A stretch of DNA of 64,000 bases from positions 682,001-746,000 of the forward strand of contig NZ_JACIEQ010000001.1 in assembly GCF_014196965.1 (NCBI RefSeq), read 5' to 3'. Position 1 is the stretch's first letter; each line of letters starts with the position of its first letter. Below, piece after piece: positions 1 through 10,016 of this stretch. The notes under the pieces were generated by a model. That model did not search any database. It saw nothing but the letters and a program-made list of their open reading frames with translations, and was not told the origin of the DNA. The position numbers and the translations under genes are program-made. This stretch comes from Actibacterium naphthalenivorans (GTDB taxonomy: Bacteria > Pseudomonadota > Alphaproteobacteria > Rhodobacterales > Rhodobacteraceae).

Positions 1-124
1 GCGCGGCGGCGCGGCCTCGCGGGATGTTTGCGCTGACACGCGGCGGGGCTTCAATCGCCGGTTGATCGCACCTTCCGCACGAAACGCCCCCCGGTTATGT
101 ACGAAAGACATGAGGCTCAGAGCC

Positions 125-1033
125 TCACTCCCCCAACACGCCCTCGAACTCCCGCCATTCGCCCTTGCTCATGCCGGAATTTTCCTGCGTCACCTCTTCA
201 CCCTTCAGCATCCGGCGCAGACAGTCGAGCGCCTTTGAGGAAAGTGTGACGCCGCCCATCCGGTAATCCTCGAACGCGGCGAAGGCGGCGGGCACCCAGT
301 CGGCCACGACCGAACAGATCGCGTCGGCGTAAACCCGGATCTCGTATTGCGCATGGACGTCGGCGCGCAGACGCAGAAAGTGGAACAGGTTGTGCAGATC
401 AACCTTCCAGTACCATTGCGTGTAGATATTCGCGGGCAGGTTCATCCGGGCCAGCTCTCGCGCGAGGCCCTGCTGGCCCTCGTCGGAAATCATCGCCTCA
501 TAATTGTCATAGGCGCGGTTGCTGTCGGCCTTGAGAATCTCCAGCACGCGGGCGGCCTCTGCCCCTTCCAGAACCGCGCCGCGGCCCTGGTTGTTCACAA
601 CCGACTGCGCCGCCAGCGCGCCCGGCTCGGGGATGTAGAACTCTCGGTCGAGGATCGAGTAGCGGGCCGAATATTCGTTGACGTTGGCGGTGCGGTGGCG
701 GATCCACTGCCGCGCAACGAAGACCGGCAGTTTGACATGCAGCTTGATCTCGCACATCTCGAACGGGGTCGAATGCCAGTGCCGCATCAGATAGCGGATC
801 AGCCCGGCATCGTTGCTGACAGATTTGGTGCCCTTTCCATAGGACACGCGCGCCGCCTGACAGATGGCGGCATCGTCGCCCATATAGTCGATAACCCGGA
901 CAAACCCGTGATCCAGCACCGGGATCGCCTTGTAAAGATGCGCCTCCATCCCTTCGGACACCGCCCGCAGCGTGGGTTTCGGCGTGGCGCGCAGGGTGTC
1001 AATCTCGGCCTGTTGCTCGGGGCTCAGCGGCAT
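125..1033 (-). CDS. thyX: FAD-dependent thymidylate synthase ThyX
   Basis: Flavin-dependent thymidylate synthase, making dTMP from dUMP with methylene-tetrahydrofolate, FAD and NADPH; cytosolic homotetramer by family knowledge. The 302-residue product carries the ThyX signature [13 protein letters not shown] at residues 112-124; the usual RHRxxSxNxxSxR has Asn in place of its first Ser. It is longer than the minimal ThyX of about 220 residues, with an N-terminal extension of about 35 residues. The ATG follows a good AAGGAT ribosome site. It stands alone, divergent from the lipoprotein gene. No thyA is seen in this window. Confidence 0.96.
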   Translation of the reverse strand: MPLSPEQQAEIDTLRATPKPTLRAVSEGMEAHLYKAIPVLDHGFVRVIDYMGDDAAICQAARVSYGKGTKSVSNDAGLIRYLMRHWHSTPFEMCEIKLHVKLPVFVARQWIRHRTANVNEYSARYSILDREFYIPEPGALAAQSVVNNQGRGAVLEGAEAARVLEILKADSNRAYDNYEAMISDEGQQGLARELARMNLPANIYTQWYWKVDLHNLFHFLRLRADVHAQYEIRVYADAICSVVADWVPAAFAAFEDYRMGGVTLSSKALDCLRRMLKGEEVTQENSGMSKGEWREFEGVLGE

Positions 1034-1243
1034 GGGGGCGATCCTTGTTGTTCTTCAAACGAGTCGGAGGCCACTATATCTATGGCGGCACCTTTGCGGA
1101 ACCACGATATGCGGTGAATTTCGCGCGACCCCGGCAAGGCGGGATTTTACGCAACGCATCGGCAAAAGCCACCCGCCGGGAATTGACTTTTGGCCCCGCA
1201 AACAAGACGCTTCGCGCAAAACGAATAAACAAAGAGCAGCATC

Positions 1244-2314
1244 ATGAAACGCATTTTCCTTGCCTCGGCGGCCTGTCTTGCGGTTGCCGCCTGTTCCGGC
1301 GGCGATGGCACCAACCCGATCACCGGCGGCCCGACCGATGACACCGAGGATCCCACCACGGATCCGACCACCGACCCGACGACCGATCCGGGCACCGGCA
1401 TCGACAGTGACCGCACCGTGCCCCCCGGCACGGCCAGCCCCACCGCCGATCTGGGTATCTATCGCTACGAGCCGCCCACCGACACCGGCGACGGCTATGC
1501 ACAATCGGTCAGCTATGATGCCGCCACCGATACGTTTTCGGTTGATAACCTGGCCTTCGACGGCGCCAACACCTATCAGCGCGACGATATAGTCGGCAGC
1601 CTCGGCCCCTACGCGGTTTATGAGGGTGACGGCGTGTTCAACGATCCGGTCACCGGCGTTCCGATCTCTCAGTTCGAGCACAAGGCGATCTACGGCGTCA
1701 GCACCAATACCGATGCCAACGGGCTGGCCACCACGCAATTCGCCATCGTGCGCACCGGCGCCTATGTAGGCTACGGCTTCGGCGGTTTCGTCTATCAGCG
1801 CGACGGCGGCGTGACCCTGCCCACCACCGGTCAGGCGGCCTATTCCGGCCAATATGCCGCGCTGCGCGACTTCAACGGCAAGGGCGGGCTGGAATATGCC
1901 ACCGGCGACATGACCGCGGCCATCGACTTCAACGATTTCAACGCCGGCGACGCGGTAAAGGGCAAAGTGACCAACCGCCGTGTTTACGATGTGAACGGCA
2001 GCGATATAACCGAGTCGATTATCAGCGCCCTGGGAACGCAATACGGCAGAAGTTATACCGCGCTACCGCAGATTAACTTCGTGGTCGGCCCTGGCGTTCT
2101 CGATACGAATGGAGAGATTCTGGGCGGCGTGAGCAGCAATGTCACCGACGCGACCGGCGCGCTGCAGGGGTTCGAAACCGGCAAATACTATGCCGTCATC
2201 TCCGGCGACAACGCGGATGAAATCGTCGGCGTGCTGACGGCCGAGGCTGAAGATCCACGTTATGACAACGTCACGGTGCGCGAAACCGGCGGGTTCATCC
2301 TGTACCGGCCCTGA
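1244..2314 (+). CDS. Surface lipoprotein, TbpB-like barrel (predicted Slam substrate)
   Basis: Predicted secreted lipoprotein of 356 residues. A lipobox ends in Cys17 (sequence AVAAC), followed by a low-complexity Asp/Pro/Thr linker with three DPTT units near residues 36-49, encoded by a 12-bp tandem repeat. The rest is Gly/Thr-rich with alternating strand character. Its C-terminal half (toward ETGGFILYRP) resembles the TbpB-type beta-barrel domain of Slam-exported lipoproteins. The next gene, 4 bases downstream, encodes a Slam-like exporter, which strongly supports a surface-exposed cargo. The ligand is unknown; transferrin is unlikely in an environmental bacterium. Family call rests on pattern recognition and context. 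Confidence 0.72.
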   Translation: MKRIFLASAACLAVAACSGGDGTNPITGGPTDDTEDPTTDPTTDPTTDPGTGIDSDRTVPPGTASPTADLGIYRYEPPTDTGDGYAQSVSYDAATDTFSVDNLAFDGANTYQRDDIVGSLGPYAVYEGDGVFNDPVTGVPISQFEHKAIYGVSTNTDANGLATTQFAIVRTGAYVGYGFGGFVYQRDGGVTLPTTGQAAYSGQYAALRDFNGKGGLEYATGDMTAAIDFNDFNAGDAVKGKVTNRRVYDVNGSDITESIISALGTQYGRSYTALPQINFVVGPGVLDTNGEILGGVSSNVTDATGALQGFETGKYYAVISGDNADEIVGVLTAEAEDPRYDNVTVRETGGFILYRP

Positions 2315-2318
2315 GGCG

Positions 2319-3689
2319 ATGCGTTTCGCCCGGCCCCTGCGGCTGGCCTGGCTCTGCGCCGGCCTGCTGCTGACCGCGTTGCCCGCCGTTGCCCAGACGG
2401 CGGTCACCCTGCGCCCGGATCAAATGCGCGCCGCCGTCGGCCTGGCGCTGGAACAGCGGGACGACGCGACAGCCCTGCGCCTGGCAGAGGCGCTGCTGCA
2501 GCGCGACCCGCAGGACGTGTTCGCCCTGATCGCCAAATCGCGCGCGGCACGGAATCTGGGGCAGTACGATACGGCACGCGCCGCGGGGCGCGCGGCCTGG
2601 CAACTGGCGGAAACCGAGAACGACCGTTACTTTGCGGCTCTTTCAGTGGCGCAGGCGCTGTCTTCGGCCGGGGCGCGGACCCGTGCCCAGCTTTGGCTGC
2701 GCCGCGCCGCGCAGGTCGCGCCGAGCGATACCGCACGGGCGCTGGCCGTTCGCGATTTCCGCTATGTGCGCGGCCGCAACCCATGGTCTACCCAGCTGTC
2801 CTTCGGCATCACGCCCTCGTCCAACGTCAACAACGGCTCCAAATCAGACACCATTGATATCGGGGGGCTTTCCTTCATCCTCAGCGGCGATGCGCGGGCG
2901 CTTTCGGGGATCGAGTACCGGTTCGGCCTGCAGTCGGAATACCGGCGCCGGGTGCAAGAGCGCACGTGGCTGTTCGTTTCCGGCGCGCTCGACACCAAAT
3001 CCTATAGCCTGTCATCCGAGGCACGGGCCCAGGCGCCCGACGTCGACAGTGGCGATCTGGCCTATCAGGAGGCGCAGCTGACATTCGGCGGCACCACCTT
3101 CGTGTCGCGGGCAACCGGGCCAACCACCCTGTCGACCACCTTTGGCAAGGCGTGGTCGGGCGGCGCGCATCTGGCCGATTACCTGCGGCTTCAGGCGCAG
3201 CAGGGCGTCCGGCTGGGGCAGACGGGCAGGCTGCGCTTTTCGCTGTCGGCCGAAGAGCAGTGGCGCAAGGATTACAGCATCAACGACTCGACCACCTGGA
3301 CGGCCGAGGCGGCGTGGTCACGGCGCCTGCCGGGGGGTGGCGGGTTGCAGCTTGGGCTTGGCCTGCGCGATGCGCAATCCGACGGGCCGGCCATCGCCCA
3401 TGACGCGCGCATCGCCACCGTGACCTACAACCACGGCAAGCCCGTTATCGGGGCATGGCTGGGCGTTTCGCTGAGCTATGAGGCGCGGCAGTATGACCAG
3501 CCGCTTTACGGCACCTCGGCCCGCGCCGACGACAAGACGACGCTGCGGCTGACCGCCTTCTTCGCCGAGCGTGATTATTACGGGTTCGCCCCGGAAATCG
3601 CGCTGAAGGCCAGCCGCAACCTGTCCAACGTATCGCTCTATGAGAACGAGGAATACGGCATCAGCATCGGCGTGCGCTCGGCCTTTTGA
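2319..3689 (+). CDS. Slam-like outer-membrane lipoprotein exporter (TPR + DUF560 barrel)
   Basis: Surface lipoprotein assembly modulator-like protein, 456 residues from the ATG at 2319. A signal peptide is predicted (cleavage after AVA near residue 25), then a helical TPR-like region (about residues 30-150), then a beta-barrel region starting near NPWSTQLSFG at residue 154 and ending in a C-terminal Phe, as outer-membrane barrels do. This is the architecture of Slam/DUF560 proteins, which move lipoproteins to the cell surface. It begins 4 bases after the stop of the lipoprotein gene, so the two form an operon of exporter and likely cargo. Confidence 0.78.
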   Translation: MRFARPLRLAWLCAGLLLTALPAVAQTAVTLRPDQMRAAVGLALEQRDDATALRLAEALLQRDPQDVFALIAKSRAARNLGQYDTARAAGRAAWQLAETENDRYFAALSVAQALSSAGARTRAQLWLRRAAQVAPSDTARALAVRDFRYVRGRNPWSTQLSFGITPSSNVNNGSKSDTIDIGGLSFILSGDARALSGIEYRFGLQSEYRRRVQERTWLFVSGALDTKSYSLSSEARAQAPDVDSGDLAYQEAQLTFGGTTFVSRATGPTTLSTTFGKAWSGGAHLADYLRLQAQQGVRLGQTGRLRFSLSAEEQWRKDYSINDSTTWTAEAAWSRRLPGGGGLQLGLGLRDAQSDGPAIAHDARIATVTYNHGKPVIGAWLGVSLSYEARQYDQPLYGTSARADDKTTLRLTAFFAERDYYGFAPEIALKASRNLSNVSLYENEEYGISIGVRSAF

Positions 3690-3760
3690 CGGAATGGTCC
3701 GGCGGCCTTTACCGCCCCCCGCGATGTGCTAGGTTTTCGACCGGTAGCAGGAGACATCCC

Positions 3761-4189
3761 ATGCAGGTAAAATACCTTCACACCATGGTCCGGGTTCTGG
3801 ATCTGGAAAAATCCATGGCATTTTATGAACTTCTCGGCCTGAAGGAGACGCGGCGCATCGACAGCGAAGGCGGGCGCTTTACCCTCGTCTATCTGGCCGC
3901 GCCCGGGCAGGAGGAATGCCCGGTCGAGCTGACGTGGAACTGGGACGGCGACGACGGGTTGCCATCGGACAGCCGTCATTTCGGGCATCTGGCCTATGAG
4001 GTCGAGGATATCTACGCGATGTGCCAGCATCTGATGGACAATGGCGTGACCATCAACCGCCCGCCGCGCGACGGGTACATGGCCTTTGTGCGCAGCCCCG
4101 ACAATATCTCGATCGAGCTGTTGCAGGCGGGCGGCGCCAAGGAGCCGGCCGAACCCTGGGCCAGCATGGAAAACACCGGCCATTGGTAG
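3761..4189 (+). CDS. gloA: Lactoylglutathione lyase (glyoxalase I)
   Basis: Glyoxalase I, converting the methylglyoxal-glutathione hemithioacetal to S-lactoylglutathione. The 142-residue product has the vicinal-oxygen-chelate fold and all four expected metal ligands: His7, Glu56, His76 and Glu119, at nearly the same positions as in E. coli GloA. Start chosen at ATG 3761, preceded by CAGGAG; a longer upstream reading frame lacks a ribosome site. It is separate from the Slam gene by 71 bases and may have its own promoter. No partner glyoxalase II is visible here. Confidence 0.93.
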   Translation: MQVKYLHTMVRVLDLEKSMAFYELLGLKETRRIDSEGGRFTLVYLAAPGQEECPVELTWNWDGDDGLPSDSRHFGHLAYEVEDIYAMCQHLMDNGVTINRPPRDGYMAFVRSPDNISIELLQAGGAKEPAEPWASMENTGHW

Positions 4190-4198
4190 CCCCTCCAC

Positions 4199-4948
4199 AT
4201 GGGGCGGAAAGGTAATACGCTGAAGACGCCCCATGCAGATCTGCGCCCTGCCCTGCTGGGCATGGCCGTTGGTCTCGGCCTTGTCATGCCCGCGATGGCG
4301 GGCGCGGCCTGTCGGCAGGCGCTGGCGATCGGGCTTGATGTGTCGGGTTCGGTCGATGTGCATGAATACCGGCTTCAGCTCGACGGGCTGGCGGCGGCGC
4401 TGCTTCACCCCGAGGTGCAGCAGGCGCTGCTGGCCATGCCCGAGGCGCCGGTGATGCTGGCCGTCTACGAATGGAGCAGCATAGAGGATCAGGCGGTCCT
4501 TCTGCCCTGGACGCAAGTGGACAGCGCGCAAACGCTGACAGAGGCGGCGGCGGCCATCACCGGGGCCCGGCGCCAGCTTGCCGGCCAGGCCACCGCCATC
4601 GGCGCCGCGCTTCTGACCGGGGGCCGTTTGCTGCGCGATCAGGCCGGATGCTGGACCCGCACGCTGGATCTGACAGGCGACGGCGAATCGAACGACGGGC
4701 CGCGCCCGCGCGAGGTCCGGCCCGATACCCTGCTGCGCGGCCTCACGATCAACGCGCTCGTCATCGGCGAAGAGACCGGCGATGCGGCCGCGGAACTGAC
4801 GGCCTATTTCCGGGCCGAGGTCATTCAGGGGCCCGGCGCCTTTGTCGAGCCGGCGCACGGGTTCAGGGAATTCGAGGATGCGATGGTGCGCAAACTGCTG
4901 AAGGAACTCATGGGCCTCAGCGTGGCCCGGCTGGCCCCGGATCAGTAG
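4199..4948 (+). CDS. DUF1194 secreted von Willebrand A-like protein
   Basis: Predicted exported protein of 249 residues with a VWA-type fold. The N-terminus has a basic segment and hydrophobic stretch ending MAGA near residue 36 (signal peptide). The metal-ion-dependent adhesion motif DVSGS lies at residues 47-51 and a second Asp-containing loop (LTGDGES) follows. This matches DUF1194 family proteins, common in alphaproteobacteria and of unknown function. The ATG at 4199 has no clear ribosome site, while GGAAAGG lies at 4206-4212 just before an in-frame CTG at 4220, so the exact start is uncertain. It ends overlapping the convergent MarR gene by 7 bases. Confidence 0.75.
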   Translation: MGRKGNTLKTPHADLRPALLGMAVGLGLVMPAMAGAACRQALAIGLDVSGSVDVHEYRLQLDGLAAALLHPEVQQALLAMPEAPVMLAVYEWSSIEDQAVLLPWTQVDSAQTLTEAAAAITGARRQLAGQATAIGAALLTGGRLLRDQAGCWTRTLDLTGDGESNDGPRPREVRPDTLLRGLTINALVIGEETGDAAAELTAYFRAEVIQGPGAFVEPAHGFREFEDAMVRKLLKELMGLSVARLAPDQ

Positions 4949-5439
4949 ATATAACGGATCTGATCGGTCCAGTAACGTTCCATCCGGCGCAGCGAGGCCG
5001 TGATATTCTCCAGCCCGTCCATGCCGATGACACCCCGTTCCTGCAGCCCCTCGGCGTGGCGGGCGAACAGATCGCCCACCAGATCGCGCACCTCCCGCCC
5101 ACGGGCGGTCAGCCGGACACGCACCGAACGGCGGTCAACCTCGCTCCGCTGGTGGTGCATATAGCCCATCTCGACCAGTTTCTTGAGGTTGTAGGACACG
5201 TTCGACCCCTGATAGTAGCCACGGCTTTTCAGCTCGCCCGCCGTCACCTCGTTGTCGCCGACGTTGAACAGAAGAAGCGCCTGAACCGGGTTGATCTCGG
5301 GCACGCCGACCCGTTCGAACTCATCCTTGATGACATCAAGCAGCAGACGGTGCAGCCGCTCCACCAATGCAAGCGCCTCCAGATACCCCGACATGAATCC
5401 GGGGCGCGCCGGCGCCGAAATAGGGCCTTGGATACTCAT
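4942..5439 (-). CDS. MarR-family winged-helix transcriptional regulator
   Basis: Predicted cytosolic dimeric DNA-binding regulator of 165 residues. The central part (about residues 45-125) has the winged-helix pattern, including the recognition region GSNVSYNLKKLVEMG and the wing with EVDRRSVRVRLTARG. It resembles the MarR-like regulators of alphaproteobacteria related to LdtR, which controls an L,D-transpeptidase in Liberibacter; that link is by recollection only. ATG preceded by GGAGTGACAG. It ends inside the convergent DUF1194 gene. Ligand and targets are unknown. Confidence 0.85.
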   Translation of the reverse strand: MSIQGPISAPARPGFMSGYLEALALVERLHRLLLDVIKDEFERVGVPEINPVQALLLFNVGDNEVTAGELKSRGYYQGSNVSYNLKKLVEMGYMHHQRSEVDRRSVRVRLTARGREVRDLVGDLFARHAEGLQERGVIGMDGLENITASLRRMERYWTDQIRYIY

Positions 5440-5526
5440 CTGTCACTCCGTCCGTCACTGCGTGGGAACAGGGATAAACGCCAAGGTCAGAAGATTTGGT
5501 TAAGGCCGCATCACGCCTGCGCGCGC

Positions 5527-5787
5527 TCAGCGGGCACCGGCATGCACGGCGATCCGTTCGATCAGACCGGCAAAGGCGGCGGGCGGCTGCGCCTGCCCGG
5601 TGACCCACCGATAGAGATCCTGATCGTTCTCCTCCATCAGCGCGTCCAGCGCATCCAGCTCGACCGTGGCCATGGCCGCCAGCTCGGACCGGGCGAAATT
5701 GCCCAGGATGATATCCATCTCCTTCATCCCGCGATGCCCGGCGCGCATCACCATCCGTTTGAGCCGGTTTTCATGCGTTTCCTGCAT
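5527..5787 (-). CDS. sdhE: FAD assembly factor SdhE
   Basis: Small (86 residues) succinate dehydrogenase assembly factor that promotes covalent flavinylation of SdhA. The diagnostic RGxxE motif is present (RGMKEMD, residues 19-25) within the typical helical bundle, and the length is typical. The start ATG overlaps the stop of the upstream XRE gene (TGATG), implying translational coupling. The succinate dehydrogenase genes are not in this window, so the link to Sdh is from family knowledge. Confidence 0.88.
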   Translation of the reverse strand: MQETHENRLKRMVMRAGHRGMKEMDIILGNFARSELAAMATVELDALDALMEENDQDLYRWVTGQAQPPAAFAGLIERIAVHAGAR

Positions 5788-6191
5788 CACATCCCCTCTT
5801 TCAGCGTTGCGCGCAGCTTCTTTTCCAGCCGCCCCAGCTTGTCGGCCAACAGGCCCATCTCCGATTTGACTCCGCGTATCTCGGTCAGAAGATCGCGCAT
5901 GTCCGGCGAGACCGGCACCTCCTGCTCGGGCGCGTCGAGCCCGTCGCCCTCGCCGTTCAGCAGCCACATGATCGATACGTTCAGCACCCCCGCCAACATC
6001 TGGAGCTTGTTGGCGCGCGGCTCGTTCAGATCCTCTTCCCAGGCGCGCACGGTTTTCAGCTTGACCCCCATGCGCCTGGCCAGCTCCGCCTGTGTCAGCC
6101 CCAGCGCCTCGCGCGCGCCGGCCATCCGGTCGCCGAATGTCGCGGCCTCGTCCGAATACCAGTCGTTCTCGCCGTCTGTTTCGCTCTGCAT
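5787..6191 (-). CDS. XRE-family helix-turn-helix regulator
   Basis: Predicted DNA-binding protein of 134 residues. The Cro/C1-type HTH spans about residues 18-72 (LGLTQAELARRMGVKLKTVR), followed by an acidic linker and a C-terminal basic amphipathic helix that may form a coiled coil (LTEIRGVKSEMGLLADKLGR region). ATG follows GGCGGAAGCG. It is the first gene of a coupled pair with sdhE and is divergent from the aminotransferase gene. No operator could be assigned. Confidence 0.85.
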   Translation of the reverse strand: MQSETDGENDWYSDEAATFGDRMAGAREALGLTQAELARRMGVKLKTVRAWEEDLNEPRANKLQMLAGVLNVSIMWLLNGEGDGLDAPEQEVPVSPDMRDLLTEIRGVKSEMGLLADKLGRLEKKLRATLKEGM

Positions 6192-6245
6192 CGCTTCCGC
6201 CTTTCCGCCGAACCTGCTTGAACGGCCTTCGCGCGCACCCTATGA

Positions 6246-7481
<1,236 letters not shown>

Positions 7482-7495
7482 CAAAGGGCCCCCGC

Positions 7496-7906
7496 ATGGC
7501 CGGCGAACTGCCAGACTATTACTTCCGCATCCGTGAAAACGGCGCGCTGGTGTTCCGGATCGACACCGAGAACCGCCAGCGCCGCATCGACATGGATCAG
7601 ATCGCGGTGGTCAATATCCGCAGCGGCGAGATCCGGCCGCATGGCGACCGGGTGTTGTCGGCCGCCGATATCGCGGTCATCGAAGGCTGGATCGTCGACC
7701 GCCGCGCGGTGCTCGCCGAACGGGACATCGACGATATCCTGCGCGCGGTCGATCACCTGAACCTCACCACCCAATGGGCCCAGTCGCGCGCCACCGCCGA
7801 TCAGCTCGACATGGTGACCGACGCGCTGCTGCTGGCCATGCACGATCTGCGCTCGGTGCTGGTGCGCAAAAAGGCCGAACGGATCATGAGTGCCGACAAG
7901 GGCTGA
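7496..7906 (+). CDS. Conserved hypothetical protein, 136 aa
   Basis: Soluble protein of 136 residues that I do not recognise. It starts with a short beta-rich part containing FRIRENGALVFRID and ends with a long helical, charged part (LDMVTDALLLAMHDLRSVLV). No signal peptide, membrane segment or Cys. It follows the aminotransferase by 14 bases and probably shares its transcript. The 20-bp intergenic repeat follows its stop codon. Confidence 0.7.
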   Translation: MAGELPDYYFRIRENGALVFRIDTENRQRRIDMDQIAVVNIRSGEIRPHGDRVLSAADIAVIEGWIVDRRAVLAERDIDDILRAVDHLNLTTQWAQSRATADQLDMVTDALLLAMHDLRSVLVRKKAERIMSADKG

Positions 7907-7912
7907 CCGGCC

Positions 7913-7960
7913 CCTTCATCTTTCCCCAAATATCCCCGCCGGAGGCAAGAAATCTCTTCA
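7913..7960. repeat. Intergenic repeat, copy 1 (between convergent genes)
   Basis: Contains AAATATCCCCGCCGGAGGCA at 7928-7947, identical to copies at 24151-24170 and 44871-44890. As in the copy near 24.1 kb it is preceded by CATCTTTCC and followed by a GAAA tract, and it fills the gap between two converging genes. TTTCC can pair with GGAGG, giving a possible hairpin that might serve as a transcript end. Function is inferred only. Confidence 0.75.
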
Positions 7961-9307
7961 CGCGGGCCGAACCGCATGGCGCCAGAACCGGGTCATCATC
8001 AGCACCGCCGCCAGCGCCAGCCCGGAGGCGAGCCCCAGCCAGATCCCCGCCCCGCCCCAGCCCAGCACGAATCCCAGCACATAGCTTACCGGCATCCCGA
8101 CCAGCCAATAGCTGATACCGGCCATCACCATCGGCACGCGGGTATCCTGCACCCCGCGCAGCAGCCCCAGCGCCATCACCTGCGCCGCATCGCCCAGCTG
8201 AAACAGCGCCGCGGCGGCCAGAAGCACCGTGCCGATGGCAAGCACCTCGGCCCGGGCCGGATCGTCCGGCGCCACGAACAGGCCCAGCAACGGCACCGGA
8301 ACGGCAAGAAACGCGATAACGGTCAGTACAGCCACCAGCAGCGACAGGGCGATGGCAACCGTCGCTCCCCGGCGCAGGCCCAGCGTGTCACCCTGCCCGC
8401 GCGCCCGCCCGGCACGGATCGTCGCCGCGCTCGACAGGCCCAGATGCACCATGAACACCACCGAGGCGATCTGCAGCGCGATCCCGTGCGCCGCCAGTTG
8501 CAGCGTGCCGAGCCAGCCCATCATCACCGACGAGGCCGAGAACAGGCCCACCTCGGCCAGGCTGGTCAGCCCGATCGGCCATCCCAGGCGGAACACCTGC
8601 CCGAATGCCTCCCAGTCGGGGCGCCAGAGCCGGTGGAACAGCGCATGTTCCGGCGTTGCCCGGGCGGTGTAGACGATCAGCGCGAGCGCGGAAACGATCT
8701 GCACCGCGAGCGAGGCACAGGCCGCCCCGCGAATGCCCAGCTCGGGCGCGCCCCAGTTGCCGAAGATCAGCATGTAATTGACCAGCGCATTCACCGCGAC
8801 CGCCCCCAGCGTGACCCACAGCACGACCCGGGTCCGCTCCAGCGCGGCCAGATAGCTTTTCAGAACCATGACCAGCAGCGCCGGCACGATCGCCCACCCG
8901 GTGATCGCCAGATACTGATGCGCCAGCCCGGCCACCCCCGGCGCCTGCCCGGCGGCAAGCAGAATCGGGCCGGCGAACGCGAACACCGGCAGGGTCAGCA
9001 GGGCAAAGGCCATCGACATCCACAGCCCCATCCGGGTCACGCGCCGCACCTGCCGTTCCTCGCCCGAAGCGGCGGCGGTGGCCACCAGTGGCACCAGCGC
9101 CCAGGCAAAGCCCGATCCCATGATGAGCAGCACGAAAAACAGCGTGCCGCCCAGCACCTGGGCGGCCAGCGCTTCCACGTCGTACCAGCCCAGCATCGCC
9201 GCATCCGTCAGGTTGATGGCAAACTGCGCCAGATGGCTGCCGATCAGCGGCAGGCCAAGCGCCAGCGTCGCGCGCGCATGTTGGGCATATGTCAAAGGCG
9301 GGCTCAT
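7958..9307 (-). CDS. MATE-family efflux transporter (NorM-like)
   Basis: Inner-membrane multidrug/toxin antiporter of 449 residues with about twelve hydrophobic segments in two homologous halves, typical of MATE proteins of about 450 residues. The first half begins with PLIGSHLAQFAINLTDAAM, the canonical helix 1 pattern. The antiporter would use Na+ or H+ to export cationic compounds; substrates cannot be read from sequence. Alone on this strand between the intergenic repeat and the methyltransferase. Confidence 0.92.
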   Translation of the reverse strand: MSPPLTYAQHARATLALGLPLIGSHLAQFAINLTDAAMLGWYDVEALAAQVLGGTLFFVLLIMGSGFAWALVPLVATAAASGEERQVRRVTRMGLWMSMAFALLTLPVFAFAGPILLAAGQAPGVAGLAHQYLAITGWAIVPALLVMVLKSYLAALERTRVVLWVTLGAVAVNALVNYMLIFGNWGAPELGIRGAACASLAVQIVSALALIVYTARATPEHALFHRLWRPDWEAFGQVFRLGWPIGLTSLAEVGLFSASSVMMGWLGTLQLAAHGIALQIASVVFMVHLGLSSAATIRAGRARGQGDTLGLRRGATVAIALSLLVAVLTVIAFLAVPVPLLGLFVAPDDPARAEVLAIGTVLLAAAALFQLGDAAQVMALGLLRGVQDTRVPMVMAGISYWLVGMPVSYVLGFVLGWGGAGIWLGLASGLALAAVLMMTRFWRHAVRPA

Positions 9308-9356
9308 GCCGCCCCCTTAGGCGAGCCATCCTTGCACGGCAAGAGGGGCAGCAGGC

Positions 9357-9953
9357 TCAGGCGGGTTTTGTCGCAATCAGGTCGATCAGCGCCGACAGGC
9401 CGGAATGTCCCTGCCCTTCGGAAACCTCGGCGTCGAAATCCGCCAGCCGGTGAAACTCATAGCCACCGAACGCCCTGCGCAGCATGTCGGTGGTGTACAT
9501 GTTCTCGCGCCGCGGCGGGCCACCGGTGCCATAGCCCACCTGTCGCGGCGCATAGCCGTGCAGCAGCAACAGCCCGCCCGGCTTCAGCGCCCGGTTCAGC
9601 CCGTCGAAGATCCGCTCGCGCAGCGCCGGGCCCGCGAACTGGATGAAGATCGCCACCACGACATCATACTGTGCCGCGCCCCAATCCCATGTGGTGATGT
9701 CACCCAGGCGGAAATCCACGGCCACCCCGCGCTCCGCCGCCAGGGCGCGGGCCTTCGTGATGGCGTTGGGCGCGCTGTCCATCGCCGTGACCCGCAGCCC
9801 CTGCTGCGCCAGCCACACCGAATTGCGCCCCTCGCCATCGGCGACGGACAGGGCGCTCTGCCCCCGCCGCAGCCAGGGCCTGGCCCGCAGCAGGAATGCG
9901 GAAGGCTCCTTGCCGAACAGATAGCCCTCGTCCGCGAAACGGTCATTCCACAT
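9357..9953 (-). CDS. Class I SAM-dependent methyltransferase
   Basis: Predicted cytosolic methyltransferase of 198 residues. The SAM-binding motif I is ALSVADGEGRNSVWLA (about residues 35-50), followed by an acidic end of strand 2 (AMDSA) and LRLGDITTWDW-like motif II. It resembles TehB/thiopurine-methyltransferase-like small enzymes. The C-terminal part contains HGYAPRQVGYGTGGPP, common to this subgroup. The substrate is unknown. Lies 49 bases upstream (in its own direction) of the MATE gene and could be cotranscribed. Confidence 0.85.
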   Translation of the reverse strand: MWNDRFADEGYLFGKEPSAFLLRARPWLRRGQSALSVADGEGRNSVWLAQQGLRVTAMDSAPNAITKARALAAERGVAVDFRLGDITTWDWGAAQYDVVVAIFIQFAGPALRERIFDGLNRALKPGGLLLLHGYAPRQVGYGTGGPPRRENMYTTDMLRRAFGGYEFHRLADFDAEVSEGQGHSGLSALIDLIATKPA

Positions 9954-10016
9954 GGCATCCCCCTTTCCGGTCCGGTGCCCCCTCTGGCGGCAGGATAGCG
10001 CGGCGCGGGGGCGCGT

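Noticed and set aside
1-124. Possible 3' end of a gene before thyX
   Set aside because: No reading frame with recognisable content; too short to judge at the window edge.
112-126. Hairpin GAGGCT-CAG-AGCCTC at the thyX stop as a terminator
   Set aside because: Overlaps the stop codon and has only a weak, delayed T-run; not strong enough to call.
1183-1211. TTGACT followed by GACGCT as a promoter for the lipoprotein-Slam pair
   Set aside because: The -35 is good but no acceptable -10 exists at 16-18 bases; I could not support a promoter or a Fur box.
7976-9646. A 556-codon frame opposite the MATE gene
   Set aside because: Same cause: mirror of a real gene; composition is His/Arg/Gln/Pro-rich and domain-free.
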